DNA of 64,000 nt from Lysinibacillus sp. G4S2 (GTDB lineage: Bacteria > Bacillota > Bacilli > Bacillales_A > Planococcaceae), in the NCBI RefSeq assembly GCF_030348505.1, contig NZ_JAUCFJ010000002.1, forward strand, positions 4,468,001-4,532,000, in the 5' to 3' direction. The position numbers were made by a program, and so were the translations under genes. Below are positions 1 through 10,131 of this stretch, in pieces; within the stretch, counting starts at the first letter, position 1; each line of letters opens with the position of its first letter. Below the pieces are notes generated by a model that was given only the letters and a program-made list of their open reading frames with translations, was not told where the DNA came from and did no database searches.

Positions 1-900
<900 letters not shown>

Positions 901-1303
901 ATATTCACCCTTAGTTTCAGAAAACGTTCCATTTCATTTTTAACATTATTTAAATATTGTAATTTCACTATAATTTATGATTATTATATTGTCAAAAAGT
1001 TCATTAATAGTAAATAATATCGTGTTTATAATTAGGCTCAATTAGTAATTTTCTTATACTCAATATATATAATTTTCACAAGATGATTACGTGCAGTTCG
1101 TTTTAGTTACGAGAGATTATAGACACTATTTTACGAAAAATTTAAAGCTCCTCTTTTTTTACCTTAGGTAGTCTTAAAGCTGACTTTTTTGAGAAAACGA
1201 ACTTTTATGTCGTTTTGAAATACAGTTTGATTAAAAATAAGTTGCAAATATAGATGTTTTATTATAATATTTTATTATTGTGCAAAAAAATAATATATTT
1301 TTC
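901..1303. other. AT-rich intergenic region
   Basis: About 400 bases between divergent genes. It must hold promoters for both, but I see no strong consensus box, no small ORF with a good ribosome site and no stable hairpin. Confidence 0.5.
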
Positions 1304-1413
1304 TTCTTATCAAGAGAGATGGAGGGACTGGCCCTATGAGATCTCGGCAGCGGAACTTAGTAATTAAGTTACTGTGCCAAATCCAGCAAGCAATGGCTTG
1401 ATAGATAAGAGGA
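1304..1413 (+). ncRNA. SAM-I (S-box) riboswitch
   Basis: The conserved S-box blocks are present in order: CTTATCAAGAGAGATGGAGG, then GACTGGCCCTATGA, CGGCAGCGG, ACTGTGCCAAATCC, and the P1 closing strand GATAAGAGG. A terminator follows directly and the transporter starts about 50 bases later. Such a leader stops transcription when S-adenosylmethionine is plentiful, so the gene should be on during methionine/SAM shortage. Confidence 0.95.
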
Positions 1414-1428
1414 GTGTTTTATAAATAT

Positions 1429-1467
1429 AAGACCTCTTCTTGTTATTTCAAGAAGAGGTCTTTTTTT
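1429..1467 (+). terminator. Riboswitch expression-platform terminator
   Basis: A 14-bp stem (AAGACCTCTTCTTG with CAAGAAGAGGTCTT) is followed by seven T. Its 5' arm (CCTCTT) is complementary to AAGAGG in the riboswitch P1 strand, so an alternative antiterminator pairing is possible. Confidence 0.93.
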
Positions 1468-1517
1468 AGAAAAAAATGGACAAGGACGTATCCATTTTAA
1501 TTTTTGGAGGTTGAACA

Positions 1518-2798
1518 ATGAAGAAAGAGAATCCATGGGCACTGATCCCATTTGTTGTTTTTTTAATTTTATTTATTGGTTCAGGGGTTATTACAGGTGA
1601 TTTTTATGCCTTTCCTGTCATTGTAGCCATTTCCATTTCGGGTGCTGTGGCTCTGGCGATGAATCGAAAAGAGTCGTTTTCGCGAAAGGTTGATATTTTT
1701 TGCAAAGGCGCAGGAAATTTAAATGTCATGATGATGGTTGTTATTTTTCTCTTGGCTGGAGCCTTTTCAGCAGTAGCAAAAGGCATGGGGGCAGTGGACT
1801 CCACTGTTAATTTTGCTTTATCGGTCATTCCGCCAAACCTACTTGTCGTAGGCTTGTTCATCATTGCCTGCTTTATCTCCCTATCAATGGGTACATCTGT
1901 GGGAACGATTGTTGCACTGGCGCCAATTGGAGTTGGAATAAGCGAGCATATCGAACTTTCCATGGCTTTAGTAATGGCAGCGATTGTTGGCGGTTCGATG
2001 TTTGGCGATAATTTATCCATTATTTCAGATACGACAATTACTGCCGTTCGTTCACAAGGCGCACAAATGAAGGATAAATTTAAGGTGAATTTTTGGATTG
2101 TGTTGCCGGCAGCTATTATAACGAGCATTATTTTAGGGGTTATCACAATGGGTGAAACGGCACAAGTAGAGCATTTAAGCTATAGTTGGGTAAAAATTGT
2201 TCCTTATGTTTTGGTTATTATTTTAGCGTTAGCAGGAATGAATGTTTTCCTTGTTCTGACATTGGGCATTGTTCTCGCCGGGGCTGTTGGTTTAGCGGAT
2301 GGTAGCTATCATTTGATGAGCCTTATGCAAACGATTGGCGAAGGAATGTCAGGCATGTATGAAATGGCATTTCTTGCGATATTAATAGCTGGAATGGTAG
2401 AGGTTATTAAGTTTAACGGAGGAATTGACTTCCTACTTCACCTTGCAACACGAAGAATTAAATCGAAAAAGGGTGCTGAATTTGGGATTGCCGGCCTTGT
2501 GGGCTTAACAAATTTATCTACGGCCAATAATACGATTGCTATTTTAATTGCTGGCCCACTTGCAAAAAACATTGCTGACCAATATGGGATTGAGCCGAGA
2601 AAGTCCGCAAGTATTTTAGATATTTTCTCCTGTACTATCCAAGGTCTTCTGCCATATGGAGCCCAATTCCTTGCAGCTGCAAGCGTAGCCGGAATATCGC
2701 CAGTGAGCATCCTTCAATACTCTTACTATCCGATTTTGATAGGAATTTGCGGGATTATCGCTATCCTTATTGGATACCCGAAACAGAAGAAAGCTTGA
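1518..2798 (+). CDS. metT: NhaC-family transporter, probable methionine uptake (MetT-like)
   Basis: A 426-residue integral membrane protein with about 11-12 hydrophobic segments and the Na+/H+ antiporter NhaC fold. Conserved pieces include SMGTSVGTIVALAPIG and GGSMFGDNLSIISDTT. RBS TTTGGAGGTTG precedes the ATG. It stands alone behind the SAM-I riboswitch. S-box-controlled NhaC paralogues in Gram-positives have been proposed as methionine transporters (MetT). The substrate here is inferred from that regulation, not from binding residues. The alternative is a sodium/proton antiporter recruited to the methionine regulon. Confidence 0.8.
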   Translation: MKKENPWALIPFVVFLILFIGSGVITGDFYAFPVIVAISISGAVALAMNRKESFSRKVDIFCKGAGNLNVMMMVVIFLLAGAFSAVAKGMGAVDSTVNFALSVIPPNLLVVGLFIIACFISLSMGTSVGTIVALAPIGVGISEHIELSMALVMAAIVGGSMFGDNLSIISDTTITAVRSQGAQMKDKFKVNFWIVLPAAIITSIILGVITMGETAQVEHLSYSWVKIVPYVLVIILALAGMNVFLVLTLGIVLAGAVGLADGSYHLMSLMQTIGEGMSGMYEMAFLAILIAGMVEVIKFNGGIDFLLHLATRRIKSKKGAEFGIAGLVGLTNLSTANNTIAILIAGPLAKNIADQYGIEPRKSASILDIFSCTIQGLLPYGAQFLAAASVAGISPVSILQYSYYPILIGICGIIAILIGYPKQKKA

Positions 2799-2857
2799 AT
2801 TTCATCACTTTAAAGTGACGGGTGTAGCTTTAAAAAATATTGATTTTACATTGAAAT

Positions 2858-2905
2858 AATCCAATCGTTTTGACAAAAGATTCATCAAAACGATTGGATT
2901 TTTTT
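2858..2905 (+). terminator. Rho-independent terminator after the transporter
   Basis: A 16-bp perfect stem (AATCCAATCGTTTTGA with TCAAAACGATTGGATT), 11-base loop, then a T run. Confidence 0.93.
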
Positions 2906-3009
2906 ATGGGGTTATAGGTAGAGTATAGATGACCATTCCTATTGAGCTTTTTAAATACGTACACGTTTAACTTTTCTAAAGTCACAAAAATGTGTGGTGT
3001 GGTTATTCT

Positions 3010-3681
3010 CTATTCTTCAAATAAATCCATTGACATGGTTTTCAAAAATTCTCTCACTTCTCGAATGCAAGGAAGTTCACTCTCTATAAGCTCCACCCCG
3101 ACAATTTTTGCTAGTGGTTGAAGTATCGGTCTTAACTCTTTAGAGACAAATATTTTACTTGGTCTTACCTCTAAGCCTTGTAAAAATGTCCATAACACGC
3201 CTTGCGCAATTGGTGCCGTTTTAGGCATAGAGAGCATCTCATATTCAATAACCAAATTGCTTCCTCGTTCAACAAGCATACTAGAAATCGGATAAACAGT
3301 GCGGCTCGTTAGTTCCGATTCTACGCCAAAAGGCATGTAAAATAAATCATATTCTAATTGTAACGCGCTTTTAGGCTTTTTCTTATATTTTGCTTTTTCA
3401 AACATCGAAATTTCCTCGTAACACTCATACGTTAGCTCCGGTATATTAATTTGCAAAATATAGATTTCTTGTAACTCACCATCCATTTGTACTTTAAACG
3501 TTGGATATTGATGTGCAGTTAGCTGTGGATATTCCCAGCCATCCTACCGAGCTTCTGTAATATTAATCATTCTACTTACAACATCAATTAATAGCTCTAC
3601 CTCTAAATAATTTGGTCTTTCAGGATGCGTTCCCTCCAGATAGCTACGGAATTGAATCCAGTTCTTCTTCCCTTTATCCAT
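3010..3681 (-). pseudogene. DUF6930-like protein interrupted by in-frame amber codon
   Basis: One reading frame runs from an ATG at 3681 (MDKGKKNWIQFRSYLEGTHP) to the stop at 3010 and is broken only by a TAG at codon 46 (3546-3544). A shorter ORF restarts at ATG 3486. The C-terminal half (VRPSKIFVSKELRPILQPLA, ELPCIREVREFL) resembles the DUF6930 domain, whose function is unknown. There is no frameshift, so either this is a recent nonsense mutation or a C-terminal product is made from an internal start. No ribosome site near 3486 is convincing. Confidence 0.65.
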
Positions 3682-3745
3682 TTCTCACCAATTGTCACAC
3701 ACCTCAATGCTTGCCTTGTTAGAAAACAAGGATAATTCTCTTATT

Positions 3746-4038
3746 TTTATCAATTTTTGTTCAATTAATAACAAAAGTTGAATTTGAAATTTTCATTTCC
3801 AATTCACATTGAACGTACCTACTGGTGGCATAAGGTTTTCTAAAGGACTTTATGAGGACTTTATGAGTACTTTAATACCACTTTTTAAATGCAGAAGTCT
3901 AGTTTTTACTAAGCTTTTTTCTTTCATATAAGTATTATCTGTGATATCAAACGCCAAAATCGAGATCGTTTTTCTGAATTTTATCAATTTTCGTTCGATT
4001 TATGACGAAAGTTGATTTTTAAAATTTCACTCCTAATG
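3746..4038. repeat. Two ~58-bp imperfect direct repeats
   Basis: Segments 3746-3803 and 3979-4038 align along their length (TTTATCAATTTTYGTTC, then ACRAAAGTTGA and ATTTCAYTCCTAAT-like ends). Each contains an inverted repeat around CAATTTT/AAAGTTG. They lie upstream of the secreted protein gene. The 175 bases between them hold no gene that I can see. Confidence 0.7.
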
Positions 4039-4132
4039 GTATCTTATTAACATACCCGGGGAAAAAGTAAAGGCGAATGATTATAAGTATGTGAAGCGAG
4101 TGATATACCTAAAAATAAAAGAGGCAATATCC

Positions 4133-4768
4133 ATGAAAAAGATAATTTTATCTCTATCTTTCACTTTTATGTTTGCAATACTTTCCGCCCAAGGTGCAAA
4201 TGCTTCAGAGGATTTTGAAACAAAAGTCAATGAACTAAGTGACAAATATGATTTTGAATTAGTAGACTTAGAGAATTCTTATATGGATAATAATAGTTTT
4301 CTAGAATTTAATGATTTAGAGGAATTTGAAGAATTCTTAATACAAGCAAAAGAAAATGATTCTATCTCAACTAGCGAAGAAATTAAAATCGAAGGAAATA
4401 TCAGAATTTCCTTATTTGCAACAGAATATAAAGATAGTCATCAAGTCTCTTGGTGGGGACCAATGAATGGCCCAGTAATGGGTGTGCTAAATATGAGAAA
4501 TATGTCATTTGATTACACTTATAAATTTGTCAATAATAATCCTCAATTTGTAAATGTAACTAATATCAATTCATGGCAAACTGGCTATCATGATGTAAAA
4601 TGGACGCATAGAGATGGTACTAGTTCATTCAGTAAAAAATATTCTACTAAAGATACAGCTAATGTAGTAGCAAAAGGCCTGTATACACTTGGTGTTGTCA
4701 TCGGAAGCAATCCTATTGGATTTTCTTGGAATGGTGAGTGGAATAGAAGTTTAACTTTAATAAAATAA
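4133..4768 (+). CDS. Secreted protein of unknown function
   Basis: I start at ATG 4133 (MKKIILSLSF), after AAAGAGG, rather than at the upstream in-frame ATG 4091, because the 24-residue Sec signal peptide then begins at residue 1. Cleavage is likely after ANA. The mature part is about 187 residues: an acidic, helical N-terminal third, then an aromatic-rich, beta-looking region (SWWGPMNGPVMG, DVKWTHRDGTSSFSKKYS, FSWNGEWNRS). No domain recognised. Its secretion and lone position with its own terminator are what can be supported. Confidence 0.75.
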   Translation: MKKIILSLSFTFMFAILSAQGANASEDFETKVNELSDKYDFELVDLENSYMDNNSFLEFNDLEEFEEFLIQAKENDSISTSEEIKIEGNIRISLFATEYKDSHQVSWWGPMNGPVMGVLNMRNMSFDYTYKFVNNNPQFVNVTNINSWQTGYHDVKWTHRDGTSSFSKKYSTKDTANVVAKGLYTLGVVIGSNPIGFSWNGEWNRSLTLIK

Positions 4769-4802
4769 GGAATGCACAGACAATCGATAGAATAGTATGA
4801 CC

Positions 4803-4848
4803 TGCCCTGGAAATGTACATCTATATCACAAACATTTCTGGGGTGTTT
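4803..4848 (+). terminator. Terminator after secreted protein
   Basis: CCCTGGAAATGT pairs imperfectly with ACATTTCTGGGG across a 15-base loop, followed by GTGTTTTTAT. Confidence 0.75.
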
Positions 4849-5059
4849 TTATAGTCAATTATTTAATGAGATAGTTATCATTAGCCTTAGATAAAATTTA
4901 TTATAGTTGAAAAGGATTTATTGTAAGAATTAATTAGAATACAAAAAAGCAAAGGCAAAACTAAAAAAATTGCGACCAAACTCAAATTTATAGGCAGTTT
5001 AAGCATTTATCAGCTATAAATATACTATATTTTTACTTCTAGTGATAATAAGGAGGTAA

Positions 5060-5278
5060 ATGTGTGGAGAAAAAAAAATTGCTATTATTAGTTTAGTGAT
5101 TGCATTTTTTTTAGGGATTCCGTTTAAATGGATTCAAAATAAAGGAACAGTAGATGTATCAATTTTTCAAATGATAAATTTAGGGATTAATAATTTATTT
5201 TTTGATTTTACTCTATTGTTCTTAAATACTTTAATAATTTATTTAGTTTTATCTAACTTACTAAAAATCAGGAAATAA
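5060..5278 (+). CDS. Small two-segment membrane protein
   Basis: 72 residues with two hydrophobic segments (residues ~6-24 and ~45-66) and a Lys/Arg-rich tail. AAGGAGG lies only 4 bases before the ATG, a tight spacing, so the real start may differ. No family recognised. An IS relic begins about 165 bases downstream. Confidence 0.5.
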   Translation: MCGEKKIAIISLVIAFFLGIPFKWIQNKGTVDVSIFQMINLGINNLFFDFTLLFLNTLIIYLVLSNLLKIRK

Positions 5279-5441
5279 ATATTAAACTAGGTTGTTAAGG
5301 TTGGATGTATTTTGTGACGAGAGACGAAAAAAGATACACCTAAATGGATGATTATAGGGGCATTTGTTATCGCTGCTCTAATGGATATATCGAATATAAT
5401 TTATTCGTTTATAATTGTTTAAAAAAAGGCGGCCATGATTT

Positions 5442-5818
5442 CAGAGGGCACTGAAAAAGTCCATATCATCTCACATTGCGAGGTATTCAACGATTAAATC
5501 GTCGAAGACTTCGCTTTTTTCATTTGGCATTGTGACTCTACTGTTGTTTTCCGAAGCATTCCGCTCGCTTTCCTTTATAATAAAAGAATTAATGTACAGG
5601 TGGTGTCCCCGATGATTTCAAATCAAGAAACCCTTCATTTAAGTCCATACATGTCGATCTACGATATTGTTGTGCCAAAAGATAATATGCTTCGCCAAAT
5701 CAATGAACTTGTTGATCAATTAGCGAATGAAATATTAGATAGCTTACCGTATGCTTATAAAATGCTATTTTTTATCGCAATTATTGTCGAAATAATGTCG
5801 AAGATTGCAAAAAAATAA
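5442..5818 (+). pseudogene. IS1182-family transposase N-terminal relic
   Basis: GGCACTGAAAAAGTCC near 5447 looks like an IS1182-type end. About 150 bases on, an ORF from 5600 begins with HLSPYMSIYDIVVPKDNMLR, the conserved N-terminus of IS1182-family transposases. After ~38 residues homology stops and an unrelated hydrophobic tail ends at 5818. The catalytic DDE domain is absent, so the element is dead. Confidence 0.75.
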
Positions 5819-5923
5819 ATACAGTATTATAAATGTCACTACTCATGATGATCTTATCTGTGTATAGTTACATAAGTTATAAAATGAATAATATTCTACA
5901 TAGATGAAGGGGATTACTTTTAA

Positions 5924-6820
5924 ATGGGAATGAAAATTGCATGGGTTACAGATACAGCAGCATTGTTAGATGAAAAGTTCATACAGGACAATCAAATTCA
6001 CGTATTACCACTTAATATAGTGTTCGAAGAAGAGGCTTTACGCGAAACTGTTGATATGACACATGATCAGTTTTACGAAAAACTACGAAATGCTAAAAAA
6101 AATCCAAAGACATCACAACCTGCTATTGGTGAAGTTGTAGACTTATATAAATCATTAAAAGAACAAGGGTATACATGTGCAATTGCAATTCATACCTCTC
6201 AACATCTTTCGGGCACTTATCAAAGCGCTTTCACAGCAGCTGATCAAGCTGAATTTGAAGTATATCCAGTGGATTCAAAAATCGGGTCATTTCCCATGAT
6301 GAAAATGATTGAAATCGGTCAGCAGTTAGAGCGTGAAGGTTTTGAACCTGGCTATATTGTTGAAAGAATCAATGAGATGACAGATAACAGTGAGCTTTCA
6401 TTTATTCCGGCTAGCTTATCACAATTACATAAAAGTGGTCGAGTTTCAGGGACTCAAGCATTTTTAAGTAACTTGTTGAATATTAAAGTTGTCATATCAT
6501 TTGAAGATGGGAAGCCCGTTATGAAAGAAAAAGTACGCGCTACGACTAGAGCTAAAACATATGTACAAAATGTTTTAAATACAGATCTAGAAAAAAGTAT
6601 TATCCCTGAAGTTGCAATTATTCACTGTAATGATGAAGAAGGCGCAACCGCTTGGAAAAAAGCTTTAGAGAACGAATATCCGCACATAAACTTCTCCGTA
6701 TTACCACTAAGTGCTTGTGTAGCGGTTCATGCAGGTGAAGGAACGCTTGGTTTAAGTTGGGTACGTCTACCAGAGCTTGCACCACTTAAGCAAAAGATAG
6801 CTGATTTAGTTACTATATAA
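5924..6820 (+). CDS. DegV-family fatty-acid-binding protein
   Basis: 298 residues, full length for the family. Motifs: VTDTAALLD near the N-terminus, the ligand-binding THTSQ-equivalent IHTSQHLSGTYQSA, the DSKIGSFPMMKM segment, and LHKSGRVSGTQAF in the second domain. DegV/FakB proteins bind a fatty acid; some present it to the FakA kinase for phospholipid synthesis. No fakA is adjacent, so a FakB role is not established. RBS AAGGGGAT precedes ATG. Monocistronic. Confidence 0.9.
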   Translation: MGMKIAWVTDTAALLDEKFIQDNQIHVLPLNIVFEEEALRETVDMTHDQFYEKLRNAKKNPKTSQPAIGEVVDLYKSLKEQGYTCAIAIHTSQHLSGTYQSAFTAADQAEFEVYPVDSKIGSFPMMKMIEIGQQLEREGFEPGYIVERINEMTDNSELSFIPASLSQLHKSGRVSGTQAFLSNLLNIKVVISFEDGKPVMKEKVRATTRAKTYVQNVLNTDLEKSIIPEVAIIHCNDEEGATAWKKALENEYPHINFSVLPLSACVAVHAGEGTLGLSWVRLPELAPLKQKIADLVTI

Positions 6821-6902
6821 ACATAATTGTAATCTAAATTATTGTAGGTACATGAAGTTGCGAAATTCCTATAAACTAACTATTATACAGTCAGAGAGCA
6901 TT

Positions 6903-7337
6903 TTAGCTTAAGTAAACTGGCGGATGTAACGTTATTTTTTGAATGATAGCAGTATTTTCATTCAGGTATGGGGACTGGCTGTTTAATTTTGTTTGAATAC
7001 GGATATTGTTATTATAGGTAATGTAGTCTTCGACGATTTGAATCATATTCGCATTTGTCGTGCGGTAGATTCCGTCGAGATAGAACGTTTCAATTGGGGA
7101 ATTATCAGTGGGTGTGCCTTTGCGGGACATGCTTATGGTAATTCCTTTTTCTTTGACTGATTTTTGATACGCATATGATGTGCACACAGAACCTTGATCG
7201 CTATGCAAGATACAGCCTTGCGGTAAATCAGGTAATTGATATAAAGTATCCAAAACGAATAACGTATCTTGTGTAGAATCAATTGTTTGCGCTACAATTT
7301 TTCCGATATAGACATCTAGAATACTTGAAAGATACAT
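6903..7337 (-). pseudogene. IS3-family (OrfB) transposase C-terminal fragment
   Basis: The fragment starts inside the rve integrase core (YLSSILDVYIGKIVAQTIDS). It retains the second Asp (LHSDQGSVCTSYAYQ) and the IE of the DDE triad, but it lost the first Asp and has a deletion of about a dozen residues after DNSPIE. Cysteine replaces the usual tyrosine in SVYTS. Truncated and inactive. Its 5' break falls exactly on a serine-recombinase fragment. Confidence 0.88.
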
Positions 7338-7600
7338 TCCTCCATTAACGACCCTAGCTTGCCATCCTCCGTATTCATGTCCTTAAACTTGCGACTATCA
7401 AACAGAGTTTCATTCTCCAGCACCAATGTCTGCACCAACAGCACGCGTAATATCCTTCCACTCACGAATAATTTCATCATAATTACGCCCTAACTGATCC
7501 AACGCATCAATATAAATAAAATCCCCATTACGAATCACACTTTCTCATTGCCTGATATTGCGGACAATTAACACGTGCTTTCAATAACCTTATTTAGCTT
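7338..7600 (-). pseudogene. Serine recombinase (resolvase) fragment
   Basis: Read in two frames on the minus strand it gives FIYIDALDQLGRNYDEIIRE, WKDITRAVGADI, then after a frameshift VLENETLFDSRKFKDM and EDGKLGSLMEE. This is the central part of a resolvase-type domain; the catalytic serine region and DNA-binding end are missing. It ends at the IS3 fragment, which probably truncated it. Confidence 0.75.
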
Positions 7601-7986
7601 CTCTCCTTTATAGCTATAAACTTCTGCTCCGCTTCTTCATAAACCTCCCTCATCTTTCTTCTTTCCTCAATAATCCGTTCACGTTCAACTAACAATTCAT
7701 TACGCTGCTCATTGAAATAAATTACTGCACATTCTTTTGAACAAAAGCGACGACCAATAGCGTTTGGATCTTTCCGTGTAATTAATGCAATAAAGTATTC
7801 TTCTGCTATATTACTTCCTACTTTTTCGCCGCAATGACATTTAAAGCTCCATGCCCTTTTCGTATCTTTACGGAAATACTTTTTCTTATATCTTGCTTCC
7901 AACTCTTCTAGCTTCAACTCTATATCTGTTAAATCCGTCATTAAACTATAATCTAAACCCATCATTAAACTATAATTCAAGTTCAT
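7594..7986 (-). CDS. Hypothetical protein with Cys-pair zinc-binding pattern
   Basis: 130 residues. An N-terminal duplicated NYSLM/DYSLM segment is followed by charged helix, a C-x-C (KCHCGEK), then RRFCSKECAVIYFNE, so four cysteines could hold a zinc. The C-terminal ~45 residues form a Glu/Arg-rich coiled coil. GGGAG lies 10 bases before the ATG. It lies among mobile-element debris, upstream of and divergent from the XRE regulator. Function unknown. Confidence 0.6.
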   Translation of the reverse strand: MNLNYSLMMGLDYSLMTDLTDIELKLEELEARYKKKYFRKDTKRAWSFKCHCGEKVGSNIAEEYFIALITRKDPNAIGRRFCSKECAVIYFNEQRNELLVERERIIEERRKMREVYEEAEQKFIAIKERS

Positions 7987-8140
7987 TTTAACACGCTCCC
8001 TATATCATTTTCTGCCTGACTATATACTAACTGCTCTCTTCTATAATATCAATAGTGAATATTTAATTAAATTAAAAACATATCTATAGTATATGGATAA
8101 AATATCATTTCTCATCAATCCTAAATGGTGAGGTGATTAC

Positions 8141-8482
8141 ATGACGGATATAGTTAAAGTAGTTGGCGAAAAAATCCGCTATTTACGTAAAGAACGTGGA
8201 CTAAGCCAAGAAGAACTAGCATATCGTGCTTCCTTGCATAACACATATATTGGGCAACTCGAACGTGGAGAAAAGAACGCTACAATCGAGAGCCTTACAA
8301 AAATATGCACAGCTTTAGAAATTACATTAGAAGAGCTATTTGATGATAACGAAAGCCATCCAAAAGTGCTTAGCTTTGAATTAGAGGAAATGATACGTCT
8401 GTTAGAAGGTCGTTCTAAGAAAGATCAAAGAGCCGCTTTAAAGTTTATTGAGTCTTTAATTGCTTGGAAAGATAATGAGTAG
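8141..8482 (+). CDS. XRE-family HTH transcriptional regulator
   Basis: 113 residues. An HTH_3 domain fills residues ~8-65 (GEKIRYLRKERGLSQEELAY, NTYIGQLERGEKNATIESLT), followed by a short helical tail (LEEMIRLLEGRSKKDQRAAL). GGTGAGGTG precedes the ATG. Such short Cro/CI-like proteins usually repress their own promoter and that of a divergent partner, here possibly the 130-residue gene. The target is not known. Confidence 0.88.
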   Translation: MTDIVKVVGEKIRYLRKERGLSQEELAYRASLHNTYIGQLERGEKNATIESLTKICTALEITLEELFDDNESHPKVLSFELEEMIRLLEGRSKKDQRAALKFIESLIAWKDNE

Positions 8483-8549
8483 CTGTTGCGTAATAATCTT
8501 TAAGTGGGCAATTTATTGCGTATTGGTGCATCTACAACTTCTTTTAAAA

Positions 8550-8743
8550 ATGCACCACACCTCTGCAGCGAATGCCATCTGTTTACGTTTGGCTGAAACG
8601 GCAAAAGCAAACGGCATCGATTTCTATAAATACCTAGTGACGTTAATGACAGAATTGCCAAATTTACCGATTCAACAGCAGCCAGAGATTTTAAAGAATT
8701 ACATGCCTTGGTCGAAAAAAATCCAAGCTACATGTGCAAAATA
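8550..8743 (+). pseudogene. IS66-family transposase C-terminal relic
   Basis: SAANAICLRLAETAKANGID, FYKYLVTLMTELPN and KNYMPWSKK match the C-terminal end of IS66 transposases (IS66_C). Only ~60 residues remain. The apparent start at 8460 overlaps the XRE gene and belongs to unrelated sequence. Confidence 0.8.
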
Positions 8744-8957
8744 GCCATCTATCCGAAAAAAAATCAGGATAGATGGCCATTCGTCGTGTGTACCGAAAAG
8801 GTGCACTTTTTTATATTTCGGGCTTACTGTTCTATCAGTATTTCATTTTAATATTTTATTTTTGACTCCAAAAATGAATACCATTGAATGCCACAGTACA
8901 AATCGCCTAAAAACACAAAAAAACCGAAACCCTTATATATCAAGAGTTCGGCCTTTT
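8743..8957 (+). terminator. Two hairpins in the 8744-8980 gap
   Basis: The first (CCATCTATCC with GGATAGATGG, 8743-8780) directly follows the IS66 relic. The second (CCGAAACCCTT with AAGAGTTCGG, ending in seven T at 8957) is a typical plus-strand terminator just before the decayed attachment core. No gene lies between them. Confidence 0.6.
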
Positions 8958-9066
8958 TTTGAAATCTGTTGATTCCTATGTATGGAGACGCGGGGCTTCT
9001 GGGAGCACAACTGCTATTTGCTATAATAGCAGTATTTATAGGAGTTTTTCGCCTGTTGTGAAAAAC

Positions 9067-9092
9067 ATTAACTACGGATTTAACTACGACTA
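9067..9092. promoter_or_regulatory. Candidate integrase arm sites of element A
   Basis: Two 12-bp direct repeats, TTAACTACGGAT and TTAACTACGACT. They parallel TTGACCATGGTT and TTGACTATGGAA at the element B left end in length, spacing and the TTRACYAYG core. Confidence 0.55.
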
Positions 9093-9102
9093 TACTTTCA
9101 AA

Positions 9103-10062
9103 TTAGAATAAAGACTCCCAATTAGGCTGAAAACCCATAACTAATTTAATATCATCAAAAGTAATTGTAGAAAATTTCCCTTCAAACTTTAAAAATAATT
9201 CCTTTATGCTTCTTAATAATTCATTGAAATTTTTTTTAGTTAAAACTAACTTCAGCTGAGCAACAACTGTAAATAAATTCCCCACGAGTAAACTAGTAGG
9301 AATGTTCAGTAAATTGGAAATATGATTACTCCTTGCCCGTCTGTTTAATTTAAAACAATATAACCTTTCTTCGTGTGCACAAACATTTCTAAACATATTA
9401 ACAGTCTTTAAAACATCCATTAACGTTTCTTTTGGAATGTGAGCAGAAAGATTGTAGTTCCTTCTATAACTAGTAGAATAATCTTTGGCAATTAAATCTT
9501 TTAGACCATCATCAATGCACTCATAAAAATTATTGATGTTTCCTATTGTTAATTGGTTTGAAAGTACCCATAATGGTACTTCTTGATGATTATCAAGATA
9601 ATGCTTTATAGGACTATCTTTACGCTTAGCATGCTTTGAAATAGTACTTGTGATAATTGATATTAATTCAACAATTTGCTTGAGTTGATCTGGGTTATTT
9701 GTAAAACTTCTTATATCAAGATATGCATTAGCACTCGAGAACTTTTCAGGAAACCTATATGAAATTTTAGACTTTATATCTTTTTCAAAAATCAATAAAT
9801 ATTTCAATAAAGTATTTCTTAATTCTCGATCAAACACATAAAGTGCATGTACTTCTTCAAATTTAGTATTTTGTATGTATAACTCAGGATTAACGGGGAT
9901 GCCAATTCCATTTTTAACCAAAAATAGATCCTTGTAACCATTAATAACATTATAATAACCTTCACTTTCGAGAATCCGTTTAGCTTTTGAACCATCAGAA
10001 ATTACCATGTTTCTTGATCTAAGTAAAGTTAATTGTTGATTATGTGTTTTAAATGGCTTCAT
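9103..10062 (-). CDS. Abi_2 (AbiD/AbiF) abortive-infection protein with HEPN motif
   Basis: 319 residues, normal for Abi_2. The N-terminus (PFKTHNQQLTLLRSRNM, LESEGYYNVINGYK) is the family signature. FRNVCAHEERLY at 224-235 supplies the R-N-x3-H (R225, N226, H230) of HEPN ribonucleases. Family members stop phage growth by killing or arresting the infected cell, probably through RNA cleavage. AAGGGTGATATTGTA precedes the ATG. It is the only gene of element A and is preceded by a short promoter-hairpin unit that may be its partner RNA. Confidence 0.87.
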   Translation of the reverse strand: MKPFKTHNQQLTLLRSRNMVISDGSKAKRILESEGYYNVINGYKDLFLVKNGIGIPVNPELYIQNTKFEEVHALYVFDRELRNTLLKYLLIFEKDIKSKISYRFPEKFSSANAYLDIRSFTNNPDQLKQIVELISIITSTISKHAKRKDSPIKHYLDNHQEVPLWVLSNQLTIGNINNFYECIDDGLKDLIAKDYSTSYRRNYNLSAHIPKETLMDVLKTVNMFRNVCAHEERLYCFKLNRRARSNHISNLLNIPTSLLVGNLFTVVAQLKLVLTKKNFNELLRSIKELFLKFEGKFSTITFDDIKLVMGFQPNWESLF

Positions 10063-10080
10063 TACAATATCACCCTTTAT

Positions 10081-10131
10081 AAAAAAAGTAGCCCGGTCCT
10101 CGGAAGGAACACGGGCTTGATCGTTACGATC
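10081..10131 (-). ncRNA. Short structured RNA upstream of abi (abiF-motif candidate)
   Basis: On the minus strand a small hairpin (GATCG-TAA-CGATC) is followed by a strong one (GCCCGTGTTCC with GGACCGGGC) and seven T, then the abi ribosome site. With the promoter at 10161-10132 this would give a ~45-50-nt RNA, most transcripts ending before the gene. Abi_2 genes are known to be preceded by the abiF structured RNA motif; I judge similarity by eye only. Confidence 0.6.

Noticed and set aside
1604-2146. 180-residue ORF opposite the transporter
   Set aside because: Antisense shadow of the membrane protein; no ribosome site.
4133-4768. Lactococcin-972-like bacteriocin
   Set aside because: Signal peptide and tryptophans suggested it, but the length and the motif order do not fit.
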